Made by a program: the position numbers and the translations under genes
DNA from: Massilia sp. 9096
Lineage (GTDB): Bacteria > Pseudomonadota > Gammaproteobacteria > Burkholderiales > Burkholderiaceae_D
NCBI RefSeq assembly: GCF_000745265.1
Contig: NZ_JQNN01000001.1
Coordinates: forward strand, 2,108,001-2,172,000
Length of the DNA stretch: 64,000 nucleotides
Direction: 5' to 3'
Shown here: positions 35,791 through 45,038 of the stretch, in pieces
Numbering within the stretch: the stretch's first letter is position 1
Layout of the letters: each line of letters begins with the position of its first letter
Notes under the pieces: generated by a model
The model's input: the letters and a program-made list of their open reading frames with translations, nothing else
The model's database searches: none
Told to the model about the DNA's origin: nothing

Positions 35791-38040
35791 ATGAAATCCG
35801 GTTTAGCCCGCGGGTCGGGCCGCCTCAAGCTCAACAGCCTGCGCAGCCGGCTGATGCTGCTGGTGGCATTGGCCATCACTCCGCTCGCGGTGATGACGAT
35901 CCTTTCCGGGATCCGCGAGCGCGAGCACGCGATCCACCAATCCGAAGACAACCTGCGCCGCCTGACCGGCATGGCGGCGGCCAACGAGGCCCAGTCGATC
36001 GAGGGCGCGCGCCAGATCCTGGTCGACCTGGCCAGCGTGCCCGACCTGATGGGCGACACCGCCAAGTGCACCTCGGTGCTGTCCGACGTGCTCGACCGCA
36101 ACGACGGCTTCGTCAACTTCGGCCTGATCCAGCTGAACGGCGACGTCACCTGCTCGGCCGTGCCGCTGCTGCACCCGGTCAACCTGGGCGACCGCAGCCA
36201 CTTCCAGCGCGCGATCTCGGAGCGCCGCTTCATCGCCGGCGACTACGTGTTCGGGCGCGTGATCAAGAAGCACACGATCAACCTCACCTACCCGGTGATC
36301 GACCGCACCGGCAAAGTACTGGCGGTGGTGTTCGCGGCCATGGACCTGGAAGGCCTGGACACCTTCATCAACGACATCAGCCTGCCGCCCGGCTCGGTGC
36401 TCGCCACCGCCGACGCGCGCGGCACCATCATCTCGCGCCGGCCCGATCCCGAGCGCTACTTCGGCACCCGGCTGTCGAACGCCACGCTCGAGGCGCAGGC
36501 CAGCGCCGGCCAGCGCGCGGTGACGATCCGCGACGAGGACGGGGTCGAACGCCTGCACACCTTCGCGCGCGTGGGCGGGCCCGGGCTGTCCGAGTACACG
36601 GTCACGATCGGCATCCCGCTCGAGGACATCCTGCGCGCGGCGCGCCACGACCAGATCATGTCGCTGCTCGGGCTTGGCGCGACCACGCTGCTGGCCCTGC
36701 TGGCGGCCTGGCTGGTCGGCGACGTGCTGATCGTGCAGCGCGTGCGCAAGCTGATGGGCACCGCCGAGCGCATCGCCGCCGGCGACCTGGAAGCACGCAC
36801 CGGGATCGACTACGGCAGCGAAGAGATGGGCAACCTGGCCCAGGCGCTGGACCGGATGGCGGCCGCGCTGCAGAAAAAGGAAACCGCGCGCTCGCTGGCC
36901 GAACGCGAGCTGCGCGCCGCCGACCAGCGCAAGGACGAGTTCCTGGCCATGCTGGCGCACGAGCTGAGAAATCCCCTGGCGCCGATCAGCACCGGCGCTC
37001 ACCTGCTCAAGCTGCTCCACTCGGACAATGCCCAGATCACCCAGACCTGCTCGATCATCGTGCGCCAGGTCGACCACATGACCAGCCTGGTCGACGACCT
37101 GCTCGACGTCTCGCGCGTCACGCGCGGGCTGGTGTCGCTGTCGACCCAGGTGCTGGACATCAAGCGCGTGATCGACGACGCCACCGAGCAGGTGCGCCCG
37201 CTGGTCACTGCGCGGCGCCACCGCGTGGTGCTCGAGCTGCCGCCCGGCGCGGCCTGTGTCAAGGGCGACCACAAGCGGCTGGTGCAGGTGGTCGCCAACC
37301 TGCTCGGCAACGCCACCAAGTACACGCCTGAAGGCGGCAACATCCAGCTGCATCTGGAAGCCGACGGGCTTGACTACGTCCTGAGCGTATCGGACGACGG
37401 CATCGGCATGGAAAGCGGCCTGGTCGACCGTGTGTTCGACCTGTTCACCCAGGCCGAGCGCACGCCGGACCGCTCGCAGGGCGGCCTGGGGCTGGGCCTG
37501 GCGCTGGTGAAAAGCCTGGTCGAGCTGCACGGCGGCCGCGTGAGCGCCTACAGCGCGGGTCTGGGACGCGGCTCGACCTTCACGGTGCGCCTGCCGCGCT
37601 TCACCCAGGACGTGGCGCCGGCCAGGGAGCCGCAGGTCGCGTACGCGCGCGCGGACGGCGCGCCGCTGCGCATCCTGCTGGTCGACGACAACGTCGACGC
37701 GGTGCACACGCTGCAGCTGTTCCTGCGCTCGGGCGGGCACCAGGCCGAAGTCGCCTACTCGGCCGGCGACGGCATCGAGCTGGCCAAGGTGCTGGTGCCG
37801 GAAGTGTGCCTGCTCGACATCGGCCTGCCCGACTTCGACGGCAACGAGCTGGCGCGCCGCCTGCGCCAGCTGCCCCAGACCGCCGGCGCCACGCTGGTCG
37901 CGATGACCGGCTACGGACGCCAGCAGGACCGCGACGCGGCGACCGCCGCCGGGTTCGACCATTACATGGTCAAGCCGGTCAGCACCGCCCAGCTGGCCGA
38001 CATCCTGGCGGCGGTGGCCGACGCCGGGGTCAAGCGCTGA
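35791..38040 (+). CDS. Membrane sensor hybrid histidine kinase (PDC/Cache-HAMP-HisKA-REC)
   Basis: The 749-residue protein has a membrane segment at ~20-40, a periplasmic double-PDC/Cache sensor (~45-285, with GDYVFGRVIKKHTINLTYPV), a second membrane segment (~290-312), HAMP (~313-365), HisKA with phosphoacceptor His390 in AMLAHELRNPLAPI, HATPase_c (~490-600, with NATKYTPEGG and GGLGLGLALVKSL) and a C-terminal receiver with phosphoacceptor Asp676 in VCLLDIGLPDFDGNEL. Cache domains of this type bind small metabolites such as amino or carboxylic acids. It lies 11 bp after the lysine-less aminotransferase. No separate response regulator is adjacent. Confidence 0.94.
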   Translation: MKSGLARGSGRLKLNSLRSRLMLLVALAITPLAVMTILSGIREREHAIHQSEDNLRRLTGMAAANEAQSIEGARQILVDLASVPDLMGDTAKCTSVLSDVLDRNDGFVNFGLIQLNGDVTCSAVPLLHPVNLGDRSHFQRAISERRFIAGDYVFGRVIKKHTINLTYPVIDRTGKVLAVVFAAMDLEGLDTFINDISLPPGSVLATADARGTIISRRPDPERYFGTRLSNATLEAQASAGQRAVTIRDEDGVERLHTFARVGGPGLSEYTVTIGIPLEDILRAARHDQIMSLLGLGATTLLALLAAWLVGDVLIVQRVRKLMGTAERIAAGDLEARTGIDYGSEEMGNLAQALDRMAAALQKKETARSLAERELRAADQRKDEFLAMLAHELRNPLAPISTGAHLLKLLHSDNAQITQTCSIIVRQVDHMTSLVDDLLDVSRVTRGLVSLSTQVLDIKRVIDDATEQVRPLVTARRHRVVLELPPGAACVKGDHKRLVQVVANLLGNATKYTPEGGNIQLHLEADGLDYVLSVSDDGIGMESGLVDRVFDLFTQAERTPDRSQGGLGLGLALVKSLVELHGGRVSAYSAGLGRGSTFTVRLPRFTQDVAPAREPQVAYARADGAPLRILLVDDNVDAVHTLQLFLRSGGHQAEVAYSAGDGIELAKVLVPEVCLLDIGLPDFDGNELARRLRQLPQTAGATLVAMTGYGRQQDRDAATAAGFDHYMVKPVSTAQLADILAAVADAGVKR

Positions 38041-38045
38041 GCCGA

Positions 38046-38074
38046 GCCGCGGCCGCCGGCAAGGCGGCCGCGGC
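38046..38074 (+). terminator. Perfect 12-bp hairpin after the sensor kinase
   Basis: Arms GCCGCGGCCGCC and GGCGGCCGCGGC with a GGCAA loop begin 6 nt after the kinase stop codon. The following ATCTTCC is only weakly U-rich, so it is probably a strong hairpin with imperfect intrinsic termination. Confidence 0.7.
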
Positions 38075-38162
38075 ATCTTCCGCCATCTCGTCTATACATC
38101 GTATAAAACGCGCTCTTCTTTACATTCCCTATATCATCGGGTTTTGATTGCGGGGGGTATGG

Positions 38163-39818
38163 ATGGAGACAGTGGAACTGGTGCTGGCGATGTTGCTGGC
38201 CGTGATCGTCAGCGGCTACGCGGGCCGGATACTGCCGATCGCCATCCCCCTGCCGCTGATCCAGATCGTGCTGGGCGCCGTGCTGGCGGGCGTGTTCGGC
38301 CACGGCGTGCAGCTCGAACCGGACATCTTCTTCCTGCTGTTCCTGCCGCCGCTGCTGTTCGTCGACGGCTGGCGGATTCCCAAGATCGGCCTGTTCCGCG
38401 ACAAGCTCACCATCCTCGAGCTGGCCCTGGGCCTGGTGATCTTCACCGTGGTCGGCGCCGGCTTCCTGCTGCACTGGATGATCCCGGGCATGCCGCTGGC
38501 GGTGGCCTTCGCGCTGGCCGCGATCGTGGCGCCGACCGATCCGGTGGCGGTGTCGTCGATCACCGAACGGGTGCCGATGCCGCCGCGCCTGATGCACATC
38601 CTCGAGGGCGAGTCGCTGCTCAACGACGCCAGCGGCCTGGTGTGCTTCCGCTTCGCGGTGGCGGCCGCGCTCACCGGCCAGTTCTCGCTGGGCAAAGCCA
38701 GCCTGACCTTCGTCTGGCTGTTTGCCTCCGGTATTGCCATCGGGGTGCTGGTCACCTTCGCCATCACGCGCATCCACGGCATCCTGCAGCGCCGCTTCGG
38801 CGAAGCCGACGGCGTGCCGATCCTGATCAACGTGCTCACGCCCTTCGCCGCCTACCTGGGCGCCGAGCACGTCGGCGGCTCGGGCATCCTGGCGGCGGTC
38901 GCGGCCGGCGTCACCATGAGCTACCTGGAGCTGAGCGGTTCGGCCTCGCCATCCACCCGCATCCGCCGCAACGTCATCTGGGACACGCTGCAGACCACGC
39001 TCAACGGCATCATGTTCGTGCTGCTGGGCGAGCAGCTTCCCGAGATCGCGCACGGCGCGCTGCACACCGACGCCAACGGTCCGGCCTTCGATCCGTGGTG
39101 GCTGGCCAAGGTCGCGCTGGCGTTCGCCTTCGGCCTGGTGCTGCTGCGCTTCGTGTGGGTATACATCTCGCTCCAGCTGACGCTCCTGAACCGCAAACGC
39201 CTGGGCAAGCAGGTGTTCAAGCCGCGCATGCGCCTGATTTTGGCAGCCTCGGTGGCCGGCGTGCGCGGCACGCTGACGATGGCCGGCATCTTCACGCTGC
39301 CGCTGGCGATGCCGAACGGCGGCCCGTTCCCGGCGCGCCAGCTGGCCATTTTCCTGGCCAGCAGCGTGATCATGGTTTCGCTGATCCTGACCAGCGTCGC
39401 CCTGCCCGCCCTGCTGCGCAACCTGGAAACGCCGGAGGAAGACGAGCCGGAGGGACGCTACACACCCGACCAGGCGCGCCACCAGGCGATGCTGTCGGCG
39501 ATCGCGGCGCTGGAAAAGGCAAAGCGCGAACTCGACGACCACCCGCCTGCGGATGCGCACGAGCGCGATATCCGCGACCAGGCCATCGCCCACGTGCTCA
39601 AGCTGTACCAGCACCGCTTGCCGATCGCCGGCGAGGGCGCCGACCAGCCCGCCAGGCGCGGCGCGCGCAAGGCCGAGCGCGACGTGCGCCTGCTGGCCCT
39701 GGGCGCCGAGCGCGACACGCTGCTGCGCATGGCGCGCCGCATGCGCATCTCGGACGAGGCCGCGCGCCGTCTGCTGCGCAACGTCGACCTGCTGGAAGCG
39801 CGCTACCGCCAGGATTGA
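38163..39818 (+). CDS. CPA1-family Na+/H+ (or K+/H+) antiporter
   Basis: The 551-residue membrane protein has ~11-12 hydrophobic helices in residues 5-410 and a cytosolic C-terminal tail of ~140 charged residues. CPA1 landmarks are IFFLLFLPPLLFVDGWRI, IVAPTDPVAVSSITERVPMP (ND-type transport site region), HILEGESLLNDASGLVCF and GVRGTLTMAGIFTLPLAM. It should exchange cations for protons for pH and salt balance, in the NhaP/YjcE group. The start is ATG 38163, with a G-run ribosome-binding site; a TTG 15 nt upstream is possible. It is separated from the sensor kinase by a hairpin and an A+T-rich promoter-like spacer. Confidence 0.92.
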   Translation: METVELVLAMLLAVIVSGYAGRILPIAIPLPLIQIVLGAVLAGVFGHGVQLEPDIFFLLFLPPLLFVDGWRIPKIGLFRDKLTILELALGLVIFTVVGAGFLLHWMIPGMPLAVAFALAAIVAPTDPVAVSSITERVPMPPRLMHILEGESLLNDASGLVCFRFAVAAALTGQFSLGKASLTFVWLFASGIAIGVLVTFAITRIHGILQRRFGEADGVPILINVLTPFAAYLGAEHVGGSGILAAVAAGVTMSYLELSGSASPSTRIRRNVIWDTLQTTLNGIMFVLLGEQLPEIAHGALHTDANGPAFDPWWLAKVALAFAFGLVLLRFVWVYISLQLTLLNRKRLGKQVFKPRMRLILAASVAGVRGTLTMAGIFTLPLAMPNGGPFPARQLAIFLASSVIMVSLILTSVALPALLRNLETPEEDEPEGRYTPDQARHQAMLSAIAALEKAKRELDDHPPADAHERDIRDQAIAHVLKLYQHRLPIAGEGADQPARRGARKAERDVRLLALGAERDTLLRMARRMRISDEAARRLLRNVDLLEARYRQD

Positions 39819-39934
39819 CGGGGCCATGCCCGCACGATGCCGCGCACAACGTGCGGTCCCGTACGGTGCGCCTGCCGCATGCGCGTACACTGGCTCGACG
39901 ACATGCCAAGCCCGCCCATGACCACGGTGACACC

Positions 39935-41077
39935 ATGAAGAACGACCTTCCAGCCGCACCCACCGCGATACCGAACGCCGACCCGCCCGCCGCCGCCCGC
40001 GCGGCCGGCCTGCGCTACGTGCACGACGACCGCCCCGGCATCCGGCGCGAACCGGCCGAGGGCGTCGACGGGGGCTTCCGCTACGTCGACGCGCACGACC
40101 AGCCGGTCGAGGACGAGGCCACGCTCAAGCGCATCCGCGCGCTGGCGATTCCGCCCGCCTACACCGACGTCTGGGTCTGCCCGCAGGCCAATGGCCACCT
40201 GCAGGCGACCGGGCGCGACGCGCGCGGGCGCAAGCAGTACCGCTACCACGCCAAGTGGCGCGAGGTGCGCGACGAGGTGAAATACGAACGCATGATCAAG
40301 TTCGGCAAGGCGCTCCCGCAAATCCGCAAGGAAGTCGACCGTGCGCTGTCGCTGCCCGGGCTGCCGCGCGAAAAGGTGCTGGCCACCATCGTCTACCTAC
40401 TGGAAGCGACCATGATGCGCATCGGGAACGACGAATACGCGCGCGAGAACAAGTCGTACGGCCTGACCACGCTGCGCAACCGCCACGTCAAGATCCAGGG
40501 CAGCGACGTCGAGTTCCGCTTCCGCGGAAAAAGCGGCGTGCACCACGACGTCAAGGTGCACGACCGGCGCGTGGCGCGCATCATCCAGCGTTCGCGCGAC
40601 CTGCCCGGCCAGCACCTGTTCGAATACGTCGACGAGCACGGCCAGCCGCACACGGTCGACTCGGGCGACGTCAACGACTACCTGCGCGAGATCACCGGCG
40701 AGGAATACACCGCCAAGGATTTCCGCACATGGTCCGGCACCGTGCTGGCCGCGATCGCGCTGCACGAATTCGAGAAGTTCGATTCCGAAGCCCAGGCCAG
40801 GAAGAACGTCGTGCGCGCGATCGAGTCGGTCTCCGAAAAGCTGGGCAACACGCCCTCGGTGTGCCGCAAGTGCTACGTGCACCCGGCCGTGCTCGAGGCT
40901 TACCTGGACGGCGCCATGATCGAAGGCTTGCTGGCCAGCGCCGAGCAAGAGCTGGCCGAAGACCTGCACGAGCTCGAGCCCGAGGAAGCGGCCGTGCTGG
41001 CCATGCTGCAGCAGCGGCTCGAACACGAAAGCGCCGCCGCGCGCAACGAGCTGAAGGTCAAGCGCAAGGCGGCCTGA
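39935..41077 (+). CDS. DNA topoisomerase IB (poxvirus type)
   Basis: The 380-residue enzyme relaxes supercoils by nicking one strand through a 3'-phosphotyrosine. The N-terminal domain includes LAIPPAYTDVWVCPQANGHL and ATGRDARGRKQYRYHAKWRE, followed by the catalytic domain with YLLEATMMRIGNDEYARENK, NKSYGLTTLRNRHVKI, FRFRGKSGVHHDVKVHDRRV and SVCRKCYVHPAVLEAY, where Tyr314 is the nucleophile. The conserved Arg, Lys, Arg and His are present. ATG 39935 is used. It is 117 bp after the antiporter and 32 bp before the MRJP-like gene; operon links are possible but not obvious. Confidence 0.95.
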   Translation: MKNDLPAAPTAIPNADPPAAARAAGLRYVHDDRPGIRREPAEGVDGGFRYVDAHDQPVEDEATLKRIRALAIPPAYTDVWVCPQANGHLQATGRDARGRKQYRYHAKWREVRDEVKYERMIKFGKALPQIRKEVDRALSLPGLPREKVLATIVYLLEATMMRIGNDEYARENKSYGLTTLRNRHVKIQGSDVEFRFRGKSGVHHDVKVHDRRVARIIQRSRDLPGQHLFEYVDEHGQPHTVDSGDVNDYLREITGEEYTAKDFRTWSGTVLAAIALHEFEKFDSEAQARKNVVRAIESVSEKLGNTPSVCRKCYVHPAVLEAYLDGAMIEGLLASAEQELAEDLHELEPEEAAVLAMLQQRLEHESAAARNELKVKRKAA

Positions 41078-41109
41078 TCCAACAGGTCCCACAACGACAA
41101 GGAACGACG

Positions 41110-42201
41110 ATGACAGCCTCACCCACTTCCCTTGCCCGGGCCACCCGGCCGGGCGCCTGCACCATCGAACTGGTGGCCGAATTCGGCCATCAGGTGACTG
41201 GCAACTCGGTGTCCGAGACCGGCCGCATCTTCGTCAACTTCCCGCGCTGGACCGAGGACAGCGCGGTCTCGGTGGCCGAACTGGTCGACGGCGAGGTCAA
41301 GCCTTACCCGGACGAGGAATGGAACGCCTGGCGCAACGCCAAAAAGGACGATGTCACGCCGAACGACCACTGGGTCTGCGTACAGAGCGTCGTGTGCGAT
41401 GGCCGCGGCAGCCTGTGGGTGCTCGATCCGGCCGCGCCGGCCCAGGCCCACCTCGTGGCCGGCGGCGCCAAACTGGTGCGCATCGACCTGGCCACCGATA
41501 AAGTGACGCAGACGATCGCCTTCGACGAGGACGCCGCGCCGCAGGGCTCGTACCTGAACGACGTGCGGTTCTCGCCGGACGGCAAATACGCCTACATCAC
41601 CGATTCCGGCGTGGTCGGCGCGCTGCTGGTGGTCGACATCGCCGCCGGCAAGAGCGCGCGCGTGCTCGACGGCGACCCGTCCACGCAGATGAAGAAAGGC
41701 TTGAACGTGACCGCCGACGGCAAGGTGCTGCGCCGCCCGGACGGCCGCGGCGTCGAGTTTTCCGCCGACGGCATCGAACTGTCCGGCGACGGCCAGTTCC
41801 TGTACTGGCAGGCGATCAAGGGCGAGGACCTGTACCGCATCCCCACGGACGCGCTGACCTCCGCCCTCGGCGAAGCCGGCAAGGACCTGTCCGGCCAGGT
41901 CGAACCGTTCGGCAAGAACGGCCCGGCGGACGGTCTGCTGATCGGCCGCGGGACCGAGCTGATGTACCTGACCTCGCCGCAGGACGATGCGGTCAAGGTG
42001 CGCGACCTGGCCGCCGGTCCGGACGCCCAGCCGCAGATCGTCGTGCAGGATGCGCGCCTGCGCTGGCCCGACACCTTCAGCCAGGGGCCGGACGGCACGA
42101 TCTACGTGAGCACCTCGCACATCCAGGATTCCGCCTTCTTCAAGCCGGAGGCGCCGGCGGCGCTGCCGACGCAACTGTGGAAGCTGAAATTCGAGAACTG
42201 A
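41110..42201 (+). CDS. Major royal jelly/yellow-family (MRJP-like) beta-propeller protein
   Basis: The 363-residue beta-propeller carries GRIFVNFPRW, SVVCDGRGSLWVLDPAAPAQ, KLVRIDLATDKV, SYLNDVRFSPDGKYAYITDS and GVEFSADGIELSGDGQFLYW, all typical of bacterial MRJP/yellow proteins, some of which act as dopachrome-like isomerases or lactonase-type hydrolases. Bacterial relatives are usually secreted; here the chain starts MTASPTSLARATRPG without a signal peptide, so a cytosolic location is inferred. AAGGA is 8 nt before ATG 41110. Substrate is unknown. It follows topoisomerase IB by 32 bp. Confidence 0.88.
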   Translation: MTASPTSLARATRPGACTIELVAEFGHQVTGNSVSETGRIFVNFPRWTEDSAVSVAELVDGEVKPYPDEEWNAWRNAKKDDVTPNDHWVCVQSVVCDGRGSLWVLDPAAPAQAHLVAGGAKLVRIDLATDKVTQTIAFDEDAAPQGSYLNDVRFSPDGKYAYITDSGVVGALLVVDIAAGKSARVLDGDPSTQMKKGLNVTADGKVLRRPDGRGVEFSADGIELSGDGQFLYWQAIKGEDLYRIPTDALTSALGEAGKDLSGQVEPFGKNGPADGLLIGRGTELMYLTSPQDDAVKVRDLAAGPDAQPQIVVQDARLRWPDTFSQGPDGTIYVSTSHIQDSAFFKPEAPAALPTQLWKLKFEN

Positions 42202-42250
42202 TGCGCTCGCGCGGCTATACTGAGGCGATCGCCATCACCGGAGACCGCCC

Positions 42251-42991
42251 ATGCTAGAGGACCGCAGCGCCGACTCGCACGCCCACGAACGCCAGGTCAT
42301 CGGCCTGATCGGCGGCATGAGCTGGAAAAGCTCGGCCGAGTACTACCGGCTGATCAACGAAGGCGTGCGCGGCCAGCTGGGCGGCCTGCATTCGGCGCGC
42401 TGCCTGATGTGGTCGTTCGACTTCGCCGACATCGAAGCCTTGCAGCGCACCGACCGCTGGGTCGAGGCGGCGCAACTGATGGTCGACGCCGCACGGCGGC
42501 TCGAGCGCGGCGGCGCCGACTTCCTGGTCATCGCCACCAATACGATGCACATCGCCGCGCCGCAGGTCGAGGCGGCGGTGCAGCTGCCGCTGCTGCACAT
42601 CGCCGATCCGACGGCCGAACGCATCCGCGCGGCCGGCCTGCGGCGCGTGGCGCTGCTCGGCACCGCGTTCACGATGGAAGGCGATTTCTACAAGGGCCGC
42701 CTGATCGAGCGGCACGGCCTGGATGTGCTGGTGCCGGACGCCGACGACCGCGCGGTCGTGCACCGCATCATCTACGAGGAGCTGGTGCAGGGCCGCATCG
42801 TCCAGGCCTCGCGCGAGGCTTACCGGGCGGTGGTCGCGCGCCTGGTCGCGCGTGGCGCCGAAGCGATTATCCTGGGCTGCACCGAGATCATGCTGCTGCT
42901 CAGGCCGGAAGACAGCCAGGTGCCGCTGTTCGACACCACGGCCCTGCACGCCGAAGCAGCGGTCGCGCGCGCCTTGGGCGCACGCGCATGA
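42251..42991 (+). CDS. Aspartate/glutamate racemase family amino-acid racemase
   Basis: The 246-residue protein has VIGLIGGMSWKSSAEYYRLI, WSFDFADIEALQ, the ATNTMHIAA motif with Thr98 and the ILGCTEIML motif with Cys210. Classic racemases use two cysteines, but the YgeA branch has Thr and Cys in these places, so this belongs to that broad-specificity branch and probably interconverts amino-acid enantiomers such as homoserine or others without cofactor. An extra N-terminal segment (about 15 residues) precedes the family start; an internal start is possible. It is convergent with the PPOX gene across a bidirectional hairpin. Confidence 0.9.
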   Translation: MLEDRSADSHAHERQVIGLIGGMSWKSSAEYYRLINEGVRGQLGGLHSARCLMWSFDFADIEALQRTDRWVEAAQLMVDAARRLERGGADFLVIATNTMHIAAPQVEAAVQLPLLHIADPTAERIRAAGLRRVALLGTAFTMEGDFYKGRLIERHGLDVLVPDADDRAVVHRIIYEELVQGRIVQASREAYRAVVARLVARGAEAIILGCTEIMLLLRPEDSQVPLFDTTALHAEAAVARALGARA

Positions 42992-43009
42992 GGGCGTTGG
43001 CGCCCTCAT
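42988..43009. terminator. Bidirectional hairpin between convergent genes
   Basis: ATGAGGGCG and CGCCCTCAT are perfect 9-bp arms with a TTGG loop, overlapping the racemase stop codon. It can terminate both the racemase transcript and, read the other way, transcription from the PPOX gene, although it lacks a U-tract. Confidence 0.7.
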
Positions 43010-43030
43010 CCACGATGAGAGGCTGACGCC

Positions 43031-43576
43031 TTACGCGGCGTAGAACGTCAAGCGCCCTTCGATCGAATCGTCCAGCGTCTTGCCGATCATCGCGCCGACC
43101 GCGACCTTGGCGCCGGCTACCAGGTTGCCGTGCTTGTTGTCCCAGTAATAACCGGCCTGCGGCGTGAAGCGGATTGCGGTGATGCGCGGGTCATCCTCGC
43201 CTTCGGTGAACCAGGTTTTCAGCATCGGATTCCACAGTTCGTGGATGCGCACCTTGTCGCGCGAGACTTCGGCGCGGCCTTCGAGCTCGAGGAAGCCGGC
43301 ATGGTGGCCGACCTGGAAGTACAGCTTGACGTCCGGGTTGGTCGCCAGCTCGTGGTTCTTGTGGCTGTCGTCGGCGCTGAGGAACCAGACGTTGCCGGCG
43401 TCGTCGGTCTGGCGCACGCTCATCGGGCGCACCCCGTTGGTTTCGCCGGTCTTGGCGGCGGTCACGAAAAAGCAGGACTCGGCGGCGTCGGCCATGTCCT
43501 TGACGCGCTTGACGGCGTCCGCGCCGCTCAAGTCCTTGCGGTTGTTTTCGGGTTGGTTCTTGTTGATGGAATCCAT
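43031..43576 (-). CDS. Pyridoxamine-5'-phosphate-oxidase-fold general stress protein
   Basis: The 181-residue protein has a flavin/cofactor-binding split-barrel: VRPMSVRQTDDAGNVWFLSA, DDSHKNHELATNPDVKLYFQ, GFLELEGRAEVSRDK and HELWNPMLKTWFTEGEDDPR, the signature of the general stress protein 26 family, which binds FMN or F420-like cofactors. Enzymatic role is unknown. The second ATG (43576) is preferred because GGAG stands 6 nt before it; an ATG two codons earlier is the alternative. It is convergent with the racemase. Confidence 0.87.
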   Translation of the reverse strand: MDSINKNQPENNRKDLSGADAVKRVKDMADAAESCFFVTAAKTGETNGVRPMSVRQTDDAGNVWFLSADDSHKNHELATNPDVKLYFQVGHHAGFLELEGRAEVSRDKVRIHELWNPMLKTWFTEGEDDPRITAIRFTPQAGYYWDNKHGNLVAGAKVAVGAMIGKTLDDSIEGRLTFYAA

Positions 43577-43708
43577 GGTCATCTCCGATGGAAGGCCAGC
43601 TGGCCGATGCTTGCCACTTTAACCAGCCGCGTGCGCGCCGACTGTGCGTCGACGCACCCCGCGCAAGCGATTCCCGTTCGAACCCGGGTCAACCGGAGCA
43701 TGGCCGTA

Positions 43709-44910
43709 TCACGCATCCGACCGGATGTTGTGGTTCAGGCGGAACATGTTATGCGGTTCGTAGCGCCGCTTGGCCTGCACCAGGCGCGCGCAGTTGGGAC
43801 CGTAGGTTTCCTGGTTGCGCGCGTCGTCGGCCGTGTCGTTCCAGCGGCCATGCACATTCATCGCGAACTGGACGTCGCGCTGCGGGTAGGCGGTGGCGTC
43901 CGGCAACGGCAGGTTGGCGCGCCCGCCGAGCAGGCCCAGGAAGATCTCGCACTGCGGCGTCGGCAGCGACGCGGCATAGCGCAGCACGACGTCGGTCGCC
44001 TCGTCGGATAGCGCCGTGAAATTGTGCGATTTCCAGTAGTTGCGTGCGCCCGGCGCCAGCAGCGGATCGAAGATCTTTTGCCAGGCCGCGTACGGCATTG
44101 CATCGACGTGCTCGCCGAGCACGGTGCCGAAGCCGCGCAACAGACTCAAGATTGGCATCGCACGGTCCGGCGGCATGGGCGAGAACACCGCCAGCGCGAC
44201 GATGTCCTGGCCGTGCACGTCGGCCGGGAGGAACGGCAGTGGCGGCGCGCGGCGCAATACCGCCCACACCGCCAGCTCGTCCGGCAAGCGGGCCGCGAGA
44301 TCGCGGTACTGGCGCATCACGGCGCGCGCCTGCGCCGCCGGGAACACGACCAGCCCGGCCGTGACCATCGGCCCGACCGGATGCAGCGCGAACTCGAACT
44401 GCGTCACTACGCGAAATTGCCGCCGCCACGGATTGCCCAGAACAGTTCGGGCTCGCGCGTGGGGCCGATGCGGCGGCATTGACCGTCGGCGGTGACGATC
44501 TCGGCGCCCACCAGGTTGTCAACGCTCAAGCCATGCATGCGGCTGAGCCAGCCGAAGCCGCCGCCCAGCGTCAGCCCGGCCACGCCGGTGGTCGAGCTGA
44601 TCCCGAGCGGGACCGCCAGGCCGAACGCCTGCGTCTCGTGGTCGACGTCGGGCAGGATCGCGCCGCCGTCGACCCACGCCCGGCGCGTCGCCGGATCGAT
44701 GTGCACGCCGCGCATGGCGGACAGGTCAATCACCAGCCCATCGTCGCAGATCGCGCTGCCGGCGCAGCGCGCAAGCAAGGCCGGACGGCGTTCGATCATC
44801 GCGTTCCAGATCCGGCGCGCTTCGTCGTAGCCGAGGTCGGCCGGCTGCAGCACCGGTCCGCGCAAGGCCGACCGCAAGCCGGCGACCACTTCGCTCCTCA
44901 TGTCCGTCAT
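43709..44910 (-). pseudogene. FAD-dependent berberine-bridge-type oxidase, frameshifted
   Basis: From ATG 44910 (GAGGTG upstream) the frame gives a PCMH-type FAD-binding domain: IDLSAMRGVHIDPATRRAWV, DGGAILPDVDHETQ, GISSTTGVAGLTLGGGFGWL and ELFWAIRGGGNFA, then TAG at 44407-44409. In another frame the sequence resumes VVTQFEFALHPVGP and runs to a C-terminal BBE domain with FRLNHNI (stop at 43709). Restoring one G near 44411 (TTCGGC for TTCGC) joins GGGNFGVVTQFEF exactly as in the family. So a one-base deletion, real or a base-calling error, inactivates an otherwise complete ~400-residue oxidase. No signal peptide. Confidence 0.85.
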
Positions 44911-45038
44911 CGTGCACCTCCACAGGCTGGCCCGTTCAATGCAGCATAGGCGGCGGCGCGCGATGTGCAAGCTAGCTCGGCCTTGCGCGCGCGTCACGCG
45001 GGCGCACGCGCGAGGCTCACGGCCGGGTCATCCGGCGC

